Shown: positions 42,797 to 51,811 of the stretch, piece after piece
Layout: the number at the start of each line of letters is the position of its first letter
How positions within the stretch are numbered: the first letter of the stretch is position 1
Assembly (NCBI GenBank): GCA_003139545.1
Contig: PLJC01000012.1
Coordinates: 62,001-126,000 of the forward strand
Source of the DNA: Actinomycetota bacterium
GTDB lineage: Bacteria > Actinomycetota > Thermoleophilia > Gaiellales > Gaiellaceae
Direction: 5' to 3'
Length of the DNA: 64,000 nucleotides
Notes under the pieces: model-generated
The model's database searches: none
What the model was told of the DNA's origin: nothing
What the model saw: only the letters and a program-made list of their open reading frames with translations
Translations under genes and position numbers: made by a program

Positions 42797-43617
42797 GCCG
42801 CCCACCTCGCATGGATGTTCCCGCGCTCGTGCTGTTCGTCGGCGGCTTCTGGTTTGCGAAGGGCGAGTAGGTCGCCATGGCAGCGTCTGCTTGTCGCCGT
42901 TTCGGTTGGGTGAAGCTGGCCGTCTTCGATCCGGGCGTGCAGCACGATGACGTGCTGCCAGTACTGCAGGCCGTGCGAGTGGCCGGCGTGGACGAGCTCG
43001 CTGACCGGATCGGTGTCTGCGTCCTGCGGTGCGGGTGAGGCGGCGAGGATGAGAAAGCCGCCTGGTCTGAGCAGTGCTGCGCAGGTAGAGAGCAGCTGGT
43101 CGCCGCTTTCGGCGGGCGTCCACCAGTGGTGCGGACGCGGCTGCCGTTTCTCGGGTGGGAGCAGTGTCGCGCCGAGCAGCACGAGGTCGATGGCGCCGCA
43201 CGGGTGGCGAGCGATTTCGCGCCGGCTGGCATCGCCGGCGCGTCGGTTCAGGAGCGGGCCGGCCTTGCGGGAGAGCAGGCGTGCCAGGTCGCAGGGCTCC
43301 CCGATGAGCAGCTGTGCGTTGCCGCGGGCGCCGTCGCGCTGTGCCTCGTGGAGCGCGAGCGCCTGGGCGGCGTTGCGTTCCGGGTCGAGGCTGGTGAGGC
43401 CGAGCGCGTCGCGGTCGAGTCGGATCGCTTCGAGCAGCGTGCCGGCGGTGTCGTCCTCGCAGAGCGGGTCGAGCACGAGCCCGCCGGGTTCGCTGTAGTG
43501 CGTGATCGCGCGGCGGCTGATCTCGGCGGCCGCCTGGTCGCCGTCCGTCTGGGCGCATGGCCAGACGGCGAGCGGCAGGGGAGTGCCGCCGTTGTCGGTG
43601 TGTGGTGTGTCGGTCAG
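42793..43617 (-). CDS. Degenerate methyltransferase paralogue
   Basis: The roughly 270-residue product aligns with the intact methyltransferase that follows it: PLAVWPCAQ with SVWPVAQ, AITHYSEPGGLVLDPLC with AISRYTQPGELVLDPMC. But motif I is DPLCEDDTAG where the partner has DPMCGIGTTL, and the TSPPY catalytic motif is replaced by LLGATLLPP. Both SAM binding and catalysis should be lost. The homologous N-terminus begins right after the preceding stop and has no ATG, GTG or TTG, so initiation at a CTG at 43617 or re-initiation is implied; the first standard start (GTG 43476) would cut into the fold. It is coupled to the active copy by ATGA, suggesting a pseudoenzyme partner. Confidence 0.65.
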   Translation of the reverse strand: MTDTPHTDNGGTPLPLAVWPCAQTDGDQAAAEISRRAITHYSEPGGLVLDPLCEDDTAGTLLEAIRLDRDALGLTSLDPERNAAQALALHEAQRDGARGNAQLLIGEPCDLARLLSRKAGPLLNRRAGDASRREIARHPCGAIDLVLLGATLLPPEKRQPRPHHWWTPAESGDQLLSTCAALLRPGGFLILAASPAPQDADTDPVSELVHAGHSHGLQYWQHVIVLHARIEDGQLHPTETATSRRCHGDLLALRKPEAADEQHERGNIHARWAA

Positions 43618-44465
43618 TCATCTGGGGCCGGCAGAGGAGCCAGGTCGAACGATCGGTTGTCGTGGTCGGTGCGGAAGTCGTCGGTGGCGTCGCGCAGGGT
43701 GGCGAGCGGTGAGCGCTGCGGCGTCCAGACGCAGACACGCAGCGGCAGGCTGCTGCCGGCGAGCTGCGCGGCGGCGTTGTCGCGCCGCGCCGGGGTGCGC
43801 ACGGCGATGAGCAGCAGCGGCTGCTCATGGGCGAGGATCGAGCGCGGGAGCGCTTTCTGGTAGCGGCGCGCCTTCTGGCGCAGCCGGCCGTGATCCTCGG
43901 TTGAGCGGTCGAGCTCGAGCAGGAGGCTGACCGGCCGGCGGCCGGGCAGCAGCAGCTTGCCGTACCCGTCGGGGGCTGCCTGGCCGGCGAGGGCGGCCAG
44001 GCAGCGCCGCTCGCCCCACCACTCGGCGAGGCGGCCGCCGCTCTGGCGTGCCTCCTCGCCGAGCAGGGTGAAGAACTCGTTCACCTCGAGCTGGTGGTCG
44101 AGCTTCTGCGAGCCGAACATGCCCAGGGCGCGCTGGTGGCGCCAGCGCAGCTCGGCGCGCTCGACGCCGAGGCGGGCAGCGACGACGTGGGCGCCTGCCT
44201 CGTCCAGGATCCAGTGGTGCTGGGCGCTGCCCTCACCGGGCTGCAGCGTGGGACGGAAGCGGTCGAGCACCCGCAGCTGGTAGAGGAGCGTGAGCCGCCG
44301 CCGCGCGCGGCGGGACGCGCTGAAGTACAGGCGACGCAGCTGCTCGGTCGTGAGGACGCGATGCTCGTAGCAGGCGAGCGCGACCTGCTGGTCGCGCTCG
44401 GTGAGGCGAGAGGCGAGCGCGGCGATGGCCGCCGCGCCGACGCGCCCCCGCCGGGTCTCCTGCAT
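43614..44465 (-). CDS. Replication-relaxation family protein
   Basis: A 283-residue protein resembling the plasmid replication-relaxation family of Gram-positive mobile elements. The N-terminal winged helix is VLTTEQLRRLYFSASRRARR, followed by LLYQLRVLDRF; the family's HHWILDEAGAHVVAARLG and HQLEVNEFFTLL come next, and the C-terminal half holds LLLELDRSTEDHGRLRQK with an acidic/lysine pair reminiscent of nuclease folds. ATG at 44465 was chosen; longer readings cross a repeat-rich gap. It lies between the coupling ATPase and the methyltransferases. It may act in origin processing, since no classical relaxase is visible. Confidence 0.72.
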   Translation of the reverse strand: MQETRRGRVGAAAIAALASRLTERDQQVALACYEHRVLTTEQLRRLYFSASRRARRRLTLLYQLRVLDRFRPTLQPGEGSAQHHWILDEAGAHVVAARLGVERAELRWRHQRALGMFGSQKLDHQLEVNEFFTLLGEEARQSGGRLAEWWGERRCLAALAGQAAPDGYGKLLLPGRRPVSLLLELDRSTEDHGRLRQKARRYQKALPRSILAHEQPLLLIAVRTPARRDNAAAQLAGSSLPLRVCVWTPQRSPLATLRDATDDFRTDHDNRSFDLAPLPAPDD

Positions 44466-44549
44466 CGTCACGACCTTCCACCACCTTGTCGCGAGCTCAG
44501 CCGCAGCCGCGAAGCCGTCAGCGTGCAGGCGCTTTGACCCTGTGCACGT

Positions 44550-44608
44550 GGGCCGGTCCGGACCGGCCCCCAGGACGGCCCACACAGCGGCCCACGGACC
44601 GGCCCCCA
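44550..44608. repeat. Palindrome and direct repeats in the 172-bp gap
   Basis: The gap between the VirD4-like gene and the replication-relaxation gene contains a perfect 20-bp palindrome at 44550-44569 (arms GGGCCGGTCC / GGACCGGCCC). A direct repeat GGACCGGCCCCCA occurs at 44560-44572 and 44596-44608, and ACAGCGGCCC is also repeated. It may be an oriT or replication origin, an operator, or a strong terminator; nothing in the sequence decides. Confidence 0.6.
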
Positions 44609-44637
44609 CAGCGGCCCTGCCGGTGTCGGACAGAGGG

Positions 44638-46560
44638 TCATGTGCTGCGCTTCCGCGATCGGCGTTGACGATCGATGAGCTCGGCCTCCACCGCGGCGCG
44701 GTCGGTGCCGTTGCGTTCGCGCGAGGCGGCCCGCACGCCGGCGGCCCGCTCCCGGTCAGGGGCCTCGAGCGGCGCCGTGGTGAGCGTGAAGGCTGGGCCG
44801 GTTTCGCCGGCATGGCAGAGGCGGACGGCGGCGGTGTAGCGGGGGAGGTGGGCGAGGTCGTGCGCGGCCAGCTCGGGCTCGACCTCGCGCCCGAGCGTCT
44901 GCGCGTCCTGCTGGGAGAGTTGGAAGTAGAGCTTGGTGCGGGCGTTGGCGGCGAGCGCCTCGCGCGTCTCTTTCGGCAGCTGGCCGAGGTGCTGGTGGGC
45001 GAGGCAGAGCGAAAGGCGATAGCCGCGCGCCTCGGCGAGCATCTCCTCCAGCGGGGTGGGCAGGTTGAGGTAGTTATGCACCTCGTCGACGTACAGCGCG
45101 CAGTCGGCGCGCGCCTGCTCGGGCTGGCCCGCGCGCGCGAGCGCCGCCTGCCAGACACGCGCAACCACGAACGAGCCAAGAAGCCGCGACGTGTCCACAC
45201 CGAGGGTTCCTTTCGGCACCCGCACCAGCAACAGCCGGCCCTGGTCGAGGATGCGGGCGATGTCGATCGTCGAGCGCTCCTGGCCGACGATCGCCCGCAC
45301 CGGGCGGCGCAGCAGGAACGCGCGCAACTTGTTCAGCACCGGTCCCGTCATCTGCGCACGTACCGCTTCGCCGAGCCTGTCGTACGACTCCCAGAACGGT
45401 TCCAGCCCGACCGGGTCGTCGAGGTCGTCGAGCAGCTGCGCCCGCCAATGATCATCGGTAAGCAGACGCGGCACGTCGGCGAGGGTCGCCCCCGGACCGG
45501 TCTCAAGCAGCGTCAACAGCGCGGCGCGGAGGATGTCGTCGGTGCGCGGCCCCCAGAAGCGCTCGTACACGCGGTGGAAGATCCCGACCAGCTGATCGAC
45601 GACCAGGTCGGGGTCGTCGCCTTCGAGCACGTTCAGCCCGGGCGGGGACGGGTCGAGTGGATCGAGCAGGTCGACCCTGTCCTCGGCCCCTTCGGGGATG
45701 CGGGCGAGGATCTCCTCGATCAGGTCGCCCTTCGGGTCGATCACGACCGCGCCGCGGCCAGCCGCGAGATCGTCGAGGACGAGGCAAGCGATCAGCGTTG
45801 ACTTGCCGACACCAGTCGGCCCGAGCAGGTGCAGGTGGTAGCGGGCGTCTGCGACCGCAAGCACCACCGGCGCGCCACTCGAGGTCCGACCGAGGGGCTT
45901 GCCGGCGTTCGGCATCCCCGGCGGTGGGGCGATCGCGCGTGCGCCCGCGCGCAGCAGCCCGGGCAGCGCCCGCTCGGCAGGCAGGTGGGCGAGCGCGGCC
46001 AGCTCCGGGATCGAGAGCAGGTAACCGCGGCGGCCGAGCGTACGCAGCGCGAGCTTGCGTTCCGCGCCGAGGACGCGGCCGCGGCGTAGGCCAACGCGGC
46101 CCTCATAGGCGGCGAACGCGCCCGCGAGCGCGTGGATCCGCCCACGCGCAACGCGCTTGTCCGCGGCGGTAACGGTGAGGCGGACGCTGCAGCGGTACAG
46201 CGGGTGCGAGGCCTTCTCCAACACCGCGCGCACGTCCGGGCTCACCGTCGGGTCGAGCGGCTGCCGCCCTGGCCCCGGGCCGGGCAGAACGAGCTCGAGC
46301 AGTCGCAGCGTGCGTGAGGTGGGAACGCCGGCGCGGATCCGTCTGGCGGCGGCGGTCAGCTTGCGCTGCTCGCGTGCGGTCGCCGGCCGCACGACGATCT
46401 GCACCAGCGCCTGCTCGTTGGGGGCGAGGTCTGTGAGTTGGCCGAGCACGAGCCGCAGCGGATCTGGGCCGGTGTCGCCGCCGAGCGGAAACCACTCCCG
46501 GCCCGAGAGCACGAGCTCGCTTGCCAGCGTCACCGTGTCACGCTCGCCGCTACGGGTCAT
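44638..46560 (-). CDS. VirD4/TraG-like conjugative coupling ATPase
   Basis: A 640-residue ATPase. The Walker A motif is LLGPTGVGKSTLIA at about residue 255 and the strand RGAVVIDPKGDLIEEI follows, as in TraG/VirD4-like and TraC-like proteins. The second acidic motif is CALYVDEVHNYLN, and AHQHLGQLPKETREAL resembles the sensor region that in this class reads like a glutamine-rich loop. No transmembrane segment is present; the small membrane protein encoded just upstream could supply the anchor. ATG at 46560 overlaps that gene's stop. It would move DNA to the secretion channel. The last 60 residues are arginine-rich. Confidence 0.88.
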   Translation of the reverse strand: MTRSGERDTVTLASELVLSGREWFPLGGDTGPDPLRLVLGQLTDLAPNEQALVQIVVRPATAREQRKLTAAARRIRAGVPTSRTLRLLELVLPGPGPGRQPLDPTVSPDVRAVLEKASHPLYRCSVRLTVTAADKRVARGRIHALAGAFAAYEGRVGLRRGRVLGAERKLALRTLGRRGYLLSIPELAALAHLPAERALPGLLRAGARAIAPPPGMPNAGKPLGRTSSGAPVVLAVADARYHLHLLGPTGVGKSTLIACLVLDDLAAGRGAVVIDPKGDLIEEILARIPEGAEDRVDLLDPLDPSPPGLNVLEGDDPDLVVDQLVGIFHRVYERFWGPRTDDILRAALLTLLETGPGATLADVPRLLTDDHWRAQLLDDLDDPVGLEPFWESYDRLGEAVRAQMTGPVLNKLRAFLLRRPVRAIVGQERSTIDIARILDQGRLLLVRVPKGTLGVDTSRLLGSFVVARVWQAALARAGQPEQARADCALYVDEVHNYLNLPTPLEEMLAEARGYRLSLCLAHQHLGQLPKETREALAANARTKLYFQLSQQDAQTLGREVEPELAAHDLAHLPRYTAAVRLCHAGETGPAFTLTTAPLEAPDRERAAGVRAASRERNGTDRAAVEAELIDRQRRSRKRST

Positions 46561-47060
46561 TCCGCGTCTGCCTCGGTTGCTTTGTGTGTCGCGTCGGCGA
46601 CGGTGGCGGTGAGGCCGACGGTGGTGATGCCGGGCCAGGCGGAGGCGAGCGCGCGCTCGACGAGCCCGGGCGGGACAGCGACGGGGATCCAGATGCGAAA
46701 GCGGCTGCCGCGCTCGTCGGCGGCGAGCTCCCAGGCGAGCTGCGGCTGGCCGCCGAGCAACCGCGCAACGCGCGGGCGGAGGAGATCGTGCAGCGACGAC
46801 CACAGAAGCAATGCGCCGTCGGGGTCGGGCTCGGGCGGCACGGCGAGCTCGAGCAGCCGCGCCCCCCGCGCGAGCCGCGCATCGCGTACGCGCGACAGAA
46901 CTATGCGTGCAACCAGCGCGACGATCGCGCACGCGAGGACGGCGAGCGCGAGTGGCAGGAGCTGCGCAAGCGCATGCGCGAATGCGGCGAGTGCATGCGC
47001 GAGTTCGCGTGACGGGTCGCGGACGAAGCGGATGAGCAGCGAGCTGTGCTTGCGGCTCAT
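46557..47060 (-). CDS. Single-pass membrane protein of the conjugation operon
   Basis: A 167-residue protein with a long N-terminal hydrophobic segment (residues about 28-55, LLPLALAVLACAIVALVARI) and a soluble C-terminal domain containing FRIWIPVAVPPGLVERALA. It overlaps both neighbours by 4 bp and immediately precedes the soluble VirD4-like ATPase. I infer that it is the membrane-anchoring half of a split coupling protein; the family itself is not one I can name. Confidence 0.65.
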   Translation of the reverse strand: MSRKHSSLLIRFVRDPSRELAHALAAFAHALAQLLPLALAVLACAIVALVARIVLSRVRDARLARGARLLELAVPPEPDPDGALLLWSSLHDLLRPRVARLLGGQPQLAWELAADERGSRFRIWIPVAVPPGLVERALASAWPGITTVGLTATVADATHKATEADAE

Positions 47061-47986
47061 GGCTGCGCCTCCGTCGGTCGGGTGGCGGCGACGAGGTCGG
47101 GCCAGCTATAGGACTCGATCCGCACGTCGGCGCCGGTGTGCGGCGCGTCGACCATCTCGCCGGGGCTGACGACGATCCCGACGTGCGTGATCGCGCTCGT
47201 CGAGGCGCCGAAGAAGACGAGGTCGCCCGGCTGCACCTGATCGAGCGGGACCGCGTTCGCGGCGGTGGCGTCGTATTGCGTCTGCGCGACGCGCGGCAGC
47301 GCGACCCCGGCGGCGGCGTAGGCTGCCTGCACGAGCCCGGAGCAGTCGAAGCCGCCCGCGCCTTCACCACCCCACAGGTAGGGGGTGCCGAGCTGGGCGA
47401 GCGCGTAGGCGACAGCCGCCTGCGCAGCCGACGATCCCGCGCCCGCGCCGAGCGCGTTCGCGGCCGCTATCGGCTTCGCGTTGTAGGCGCTTGCGTACAG
47501 GTTCGCCCAGGCAAGCACCTGCTGCACGTACGCCTGCGAGTGGTTGTAGGCAAAGACGGCCTGTTCGATGTTGTCGGGGGCGCCGTTCTGCTTGAGGAAG
47601 TTGGCGGCGGAGACGATCGCGTCGGCCGGGTTCCAGCGGTCGGGGGCGCCGGCGCCGCTCGCGGCGATCCCGTACTGCAGCCAGGTGGAGGCGAGGAACT
47701 GCATCGGCCCGCCCGCCCCGGCCGCATTCTCGACGCCTTCGTGCCAACAGGCGGGATCGGGGTCGCGGCCGTGATCGCACTCGACCGTGCCGATCCCGGC
47801 GAGAACTGGCCAGGGGACGTCGAAGCCGAGCCCCGCCTCTTGGTAGAGCAGCAGGTAGTCGGGCGGGATGTCGGCGACCGCGGTCTGCGACGGGGTGGTG
47901 AGGTCGATGCCGCCGCTGACGGCGGCGAGCGCGAGCGCCGGCAGCAGCAGGAGCGTGGCGCCGCCGGTGAGTGCCCAGCGGATCAC
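47057..47986 (-). CDS. Cell-wall hydrolase: lysozyme-like + NlpC/P60 (VirB1 role)
   Basis: A 309-residue secreted enzyme. A signal or anchor helix (LTGGATLLLLPALALAAV) opens it. Residues about 50-165 resemble a soluble lytic transglycosylase, with IGTVECDHGRDP carrying the glutamate and GPMQFLASTWLQYG and FAYNHSQAYV following. An NlpC/P60 cysteine peptidase domain (about 185-305) has GGFDCSGLVQAAY (nucleophile cysteine) and THVGIVVSPGEM (histidine). Such bifunctional hydrolases open peptidoglycan for the conjugation channel in Gram-positive bacteria. It overlaps the VirB4-like gene by 4 bp. Confidence 0.92.
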   Translation of the reverse strand: MIRWALTGGATLLLLPALALAAVSGGIDLTTPSQTAVADIPPDYLLLYQEAGLGFDVPWPVLAGIGTVECDHGRDPDPACWHEGVENAAGAGGPMQFLASTWLQYGIAASGAGAPDRWNPADAIVSAANFLKQNGAPDNIEQAVFAYNHSQAYVQQVLAWANLYASAYNAKPIAAANALGAGAGSSAAQAAVAYALAQLGTPYLWGGEGAGGFDCSGLVQAAYAAAGVALPRVAQTQYDATAANAVPLDQVQPGDLVFFGASTSAITHVGIVVSPGEMVDAPHTGADVRIESYSWPDLVAATRPTEAQP

Positions 47987-49776
47987 GCGCGCGACTCCGG
48001 CTTGCGCGTTCGTCTCCGTCGCCGCCGCTGCCGCGGCGGCTCGAGGTCGGCGAGCTCGATCAGCTCAGCCGGGTTGCTGGTGACGAGCCGGTGCTCGGCC
48101 GGGCTTGCGACCACCTTGATCGGCACCCGCTCCTCGCCTTTGTCGTGGGCGAGCAGGAGCAGACCGCTGCCGGTCGGGCAGGAGAGCAGGTAACGACGCT
48201 CGCCGGCGGAGAGGTGGAACGCGTCGCCGATGCGGTCGATCGCCTGCGGTGCTTGCCGCAGCAGCACCTGGGTGGCGGCGTTGGCGATCACCGACTGGCC
48301 GAGCTCGCTGGAGAGGAGGTCGCCGGCGTCCTGGGTGACGGTGGTGAGGCCGCACCAGCGCTTGCGCGAACTTTTCGCGAGCCGGTGCAGGAACGTCGCA
48401 CCGGCGGGTTCGCGCATCAGCAGCCAGGCCTCGTCGACCAAGACGCAGCGTTTGCGCAGCGGTCCTTCCAGCGAGCGCCATATCGCGTCGAGGCAGAGCA
48501 GCAAGGCTGGTGCTTTCAGCCGGTCAGGCAGGCCGCGCAGGGAGACGCAGACGAGTTGCCCGTCCGGTCGCGCCGTGCTCGCGTGCGCGAACAGGGAGGA
48601 GTGGGCGCCGCTCGCGTACGGCGCCAGCCGCAAGGCGACGTTGCGACCGACGTCGCCGTCGGCGGTAAGCGCGCGCACGAGGTCGGTGAGCAGTGGCGCG
48701 GGCCGGCCGTGTGTCGACGGGTCGTCGGTGATGCCGGCGGCCGCGTAGCAGGCGCGGACGGCACGCTCGAGCGCAGGGAGTTCTTCGCTTGCGAGCTGTC
48801 CGAGCAGCAGCTCGATCAGCTCGGCAAGAAAGAGCGCGCGTTCGGCGAGTGCCTGGCGGCCGCCGCGGGTGGGAAGCTCGAGCGGGTTGAGCGCGACCGC
48901 GTCCTTGCCGGCGAGCGGCAGGTAGACGCCGCCGACTGCGTGACAGAGGCGGCGGTACTCGTCTTCGGGGTCGATGACGAACACCTGCACGCCTTCGAAC
49001 AGCAGTCGCAGCGCTTCCAGCTTGGCGAGGTAGCTCTTGCCGGCGCCGCTTCGCGCGAGCAGGACGCTGTTGTAGTTCTCGCGCGCGAAGCGGTCGAGCA
49101 GCACCGGCGCACCGGATGGGGCGAGGCCGTAGAGGATCCCGTCCGGGTCGGCCTGCGGGTCAGCAGCCGCGAACGGGAAGGAGGCGGCGAGCGCTTCGGT
49201 GTCGAAGGCGCGCCGCAAGCGCAACCGGTCGAGGCCGAGCGGCAGCGTCGACAGCCAGCCCTCAAGTTGGCGGAAGCTCGCCGGCACGACGTGCAGCAGC
49301 AGCGAGTTGCAGATCGCGCGCAACCGCTCGACCCGCTCATCAAGCTCCTCACGACTTGACGCGCTGACGGACAGGTAGAGGCCGCTGCGGAAGAGCTTGC
49401 TCTCGCCCCGTGCCAAGCGGCTCGCGAGTTCTTCGGCGTCGTCGGCGGCGGCGGCCACGGTCGGGTCGGGCAGACGGCCCCGTTCTGCCTCCAGCCGGCG
49501 GGTCGATTCCAGCCGGGCACGCTGGCGGCGCAAGCGGTCGGCGGCGATCGGCGGCGGCACCGCCTCGATCTGCAGGGCGACGTCGGCGTCGCGGGCGGCA
49601 TGGAGAAGCGGCGCGAGCCAACCGCGGCTGACCTCGCGCGGGTAGCCGGTGACGGCGAAGCTCGCGCTCCAGCGCCCGCCGATCCGCACGCGATCGTGTG
49701 CCAGCTCGAGCGCCGCCGGGCCGAGTAACGAGCCGGAACCCGCAGACGCAGTCGTTCGCCGGCGCAGATTCAGCAT
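47983..49776 (-). CDS. VirB4-like conjugation ATPase
   Basis: A 597-residue ATPase of the VirB4/TraC group that powers the type IV secretion channel. The N-terminal 200 residues match the VirB4 amino domain (TGYPREVSRGWLAPLL, LYLSVSASSREELDERVERL). Walker A is LLARSGAGKSYLAK at about residue 245, with VFVIDPEDEYRRL just after; Walker B is CVLVDEAWLLM, and LTTVTQDAGDLLSSELGQSV is the downstream signature. The C-terminus is arginine-rich. It overlaps the PrgI-like gene by 7 bp. Confidence 0.93.
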   Translation of the reverse strand: MLNLRRRTTASAGSGSLLGPAALELAHDRVRIGGRWSASFAVTGYPREVSRGWLAPLLHAARDADVALQIEAVPPPIAADRLRRQRARLESTRRLEAERGRLPDPTVAAAADDAEELASRLARGESKLFRSGLYLSVSASSREELDERVERLRAICNSLLLHVVPASFRQLEGWLSTLPLGLDRLRLRRAFDTEALAASFPFAAADPQADPDGILYGLAPSGAPVLLDRFARENYNSVLLARSGAGKSYLAKLEALRLLFEGVQVFVIDPEDEYRRLCHAVGGVYLPLAGKDAVALNPLELPTRGGRQALAERALFLAELIELLLGQLASEELPALERAVRACYAAAGITDDPSTHGRPAPLLTDLVRALTADGDVGRNVALRLAPYASGAHSSLFAHASTARPDGQLVCVSLRGLPDRLKAPALLLCLDAIWRSLEGPLRKRCVLVDEAWLLMREPAGATFLHRLAKSSRKRWCGLTTVTQDAGDLLSSELGQSVIANAATQVLLRQAPQAIDRIGDAFHLSAGERRYLLSCPTGSGLLLLAHDKGEERVPIKVVASPAEHRLVTSNPAELIELADLEPPRQRRRRRRTRKPESRA

Positions 49777-50681
49777 GCGCGGACAACTCCGGCGAGGGCG
49801 GAGCCGGCGGGCGGGCCGTCCGGGTCGAGCGCGCGCGCGAGCAGCGCCGCCGTCTGCTCGCCATCAAGCGGAGAGAGTTCGACGCCGGCGGCGCGCAGCA
49901 GATCGGTCGTCTCGGCGGCACGCCGCTCCAGGGTGGTGCGCGCGGCGGCGATCTCGCGCGCGTGTGTACATATAAGAAGGAGAAGTTCGTGGCGGCGCAG
50001 CTCACCGCCGGCCGGCAGCTGACGCACGAACTCGGCGTGCGCGCGGGCCGCGTCGGCAAGCGCCCGCCCTCTGAGCGACGCCGCCTTGCCATCCAGCTTG
50101 GTCGCGCGCTCTGTGAGGTCGAGCGGTTCGCTGCGGATGTAGATCGCGACCGGCTCGCTGACGCTGTTGAGGAAGCGCCCGAACGCCTCGACCAGCGCCC
50201 CCTGCTCCTCGTCGCTCTTCAAGGCGAAGCTTCCGCTCGCGGCCCGCAACACAACACAGCAACTCCCGTCGGCGAGCTCGACCAGGCCGGAGCGGTAGAC
50301 GCTGCGGACCGGGAGCTCGAGCGGCGCCGCGCTCGTGCGGCGCCGCTCACCGGGAAGTGGGGTCGGGATGCCTTCGGGTGCGAGCAGCCGCCGCCGCGGC
50401 GTCAGCAGGTGGCGCAGGGCGTGGCGGGCGAGCGTGTCGGCGGGAAGCCCGTCTTTGCGGCCAAGCGCCAGCACCGCACCGGGAACCGCGACCGGAACAC
50501 AGACCGCGGCGGCGACCGCGAACGGAAGCGCGGAGGCGGCGAGCGTGTACAGCGCGTAGGTGATGAGCGCGGTCGCGCCAAGCAGCAACAGCTGACGGGC
50601 GGTGAGACCGAAGGCGAGCTTGTCCTCCAGCTCGACGTCCGCCGGCAGCCGCACGCGCGACTTGATCGTCGGATCGGTCAT
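49770..50681 (-). CDS. PrgI-like membrane protein of the conjugation system
   Basis: A 303-residue protein. The N-terminus is PrgI-like: VRLPADVELEDKLAFGLTAR followed by two close hydrophobic segments (LLLLGATALITYALY and FAVAAAVCVPVAVPGAVLAL, residues about 30-75). PrgI is the Gram-positive VirB3 counterpart that contacts VirB4. Some 220 soluble residues follow, including VYRSGLVELADGSCCVVLRA, resembling the amino domain often fused to VirB4 or SCO6880-type proteins. ATG at 50681 overlaps the next upstream stop by 4 bp. Confidence 0.8.
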   Translation of the reverse strand: MTDPTIKSRVRLPADVELEDKLAFGLTARQLLLLGATALITYALYTLAASALPFAVAAAVCVPVAVPGAVLALGRKDGLPADTLARHALRHLLTPRRRLLAPEGIPTPLPGERRRTSAAPLELPVRSVYRSGLVELADGSCCVVLRAASGSFALKSDEEQGALVEAFGRFLNSVSEPVAIYIRSEPLDLTERATKLDGKAASLRGRALADAARAHAEFVRQLPAGGELRRHELLLLICTHAREIAAARTTLERRAAETTDLLRAAGVELSPLDGEQTAALLARALDPDGPPAGSALAGVVRAC

Positions 50682-51811
50682 GTGAACAGCGCCTTTCGTC
50701 CGACGCGCGCGAGCACGTAGGTGCGCGCGGCCTGGCCGACCATGGTGCGCCGCCCGGAGAAGGCGAGGTCCTTCGCCCAGAACGGGATCCGGATCAGGAT
50801 CCAGAACAGGCACAGGCAGACGAGCAGGTCGACCAGGTTCCCGGTCACCGAGAGCCCGAGCGCGGAGCGCCCGCTGCTGTTGAAGAACACACGCACGGCG
50901 GTCGCGAGCACGAGCGCCTGTGCGACCTGCACGCCGAGGGCGGCGGTCATGCCACGCCACCACAATCGTGCGAGCCCGTCGGTCTGTGGCAGCGCGTGCG
51001 TGATCAGCAGCACCGGCGCTCCCGCGATCAGGATCAGCACGACCGTCGCGCGGACGACGAAGAGGATCAGCAGCACGACCGCGAGCGCGGCCGCGACGAG
51101 GCCGAGCAGGATGACGAAGATCCCCGAGCCGGCGACCGCGCCGAGGATGAAGTCCTTCAGCTGCACGCTCGCTTGCGCCGGATCAACACCACCGGCGAGA
51201 AAGCCGGAGGAGAGCGCGTTCGCGAACGCGATCAGCTGACCCGAGAGCGACAGCGACGCGTTCGCGGCGATCGCGCCGAACGCGATCCGCGGCAGCGCGT
51301 CCTTCAAGGCGTAGCGGCTGTGCAGCGTCTCGTTTGTCATCAAGAGCGCCCCTGCGGCGAGCAGGAACAGAACGAGCAAGCCGTCGGCGATCCCGAGTGA
51401 GATCAGCCAGATCTGTCCGACCTCGCCCTGCCCGGCCACCTGCGGTGTCGCGAGCACCGTCTTGCCGACCAGATCAAGCATCGGGTTCAGCGCGTCGGTG
51501 ACGAGGCCGCGGAACCAGGAGTCGATCCCGTAGCGCACCCGGCCCGGGATGTCCCACCAGGCCGGCTTGCTCTCCTTGCCGACATCAACCTGACCGCCAG
51601 GCGCGGTACCGCTCTGGCCCTGGTCGGCTGGGAGCGGAGGACCGACCTGAATCCCCGGTCCCGGCGGCGCGCTCACGTCCGGTTGCGTCTGCGTCGCAGC
51701 CGGGACGGTCGTCGTCGGTGTCGAGGCCGGCGGGTACGCGAGCGCAGAGCTGGCGAAGAGCAGCAGCGCGAGCGCGCCGAGCGCGGCGACGATGAGCGTG
51801 CGACGGCTCAT
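50678..51811 (-). CDS. VirB6/TrbL-like polytopic membrane protein
   Basis: A 377-residue membrane protein with a signal peptide (LIVAALGALALLLFASSALA), a Pro/Thr-rich linker (to about residue 90) and six or so hydrophobic helices from about 140 to 350, including GIFVILLGLVAAALAVVLLI and LVDLLVCLCLFWILIRI. It matches the VirB6/TrbL inner-membrane channel component in topology, length and gene order. Its ATG shares TGATG with the pilin-like gene upstream and its stop overlaps the PrgI-like gene. Confidence 0.85.
   Translation of the reverse strand: MSRRTLIVAALGALALLLFASSALAYPPASTPTTTVPAATQTQPDVSAPPGPGIQVGPPLPADQGQSGTAPGGQVDVGKESKPAWWDIPGRVRYGIDSWFRGLVTDALNPMLDLVGKTVLATPQVAGQGEVGQIWLISLGIADGLLVLFLLAAGALLMTNETLHSRYALKDALPRIAFGAIAANASLSLSGQLIAFANALSSGFLAGGVDPAQASVQLKDFILGAVAGSGIFVILLGLVAAALAVVLLILFVVRATVVLILIAGAPVLLITHALPQTDGLARLWWRGMTAALGVQVAQALVLATAVRVFFNSSGRSALGLSVTGNLVDLLVCLCLFWILIRIPFWAKDLAFSGRRTMVGQAARTYVLARVGRKALFT

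Noticed and set aside
41888-43828. A single 646-aa methyltransferase gene
   Set aside because: The first half of that frame is shadow sequence; homology and a GAGGTGGG site place the true start at 42796, and the paralogue occupies the upstream part in another frame.
44401-45801. 466-aa plus-strand frame over the coupling ATPase
   Set aside because: Antisense to a P-loop ATPase; no family pattern.
47971-49359. 462-aa plus-strand frame opposite the VirB4-like gene
   Set aside because: The minus strand carries clear Walker motifs and VirB4 signatures; the plus frame has no recognisable domain.
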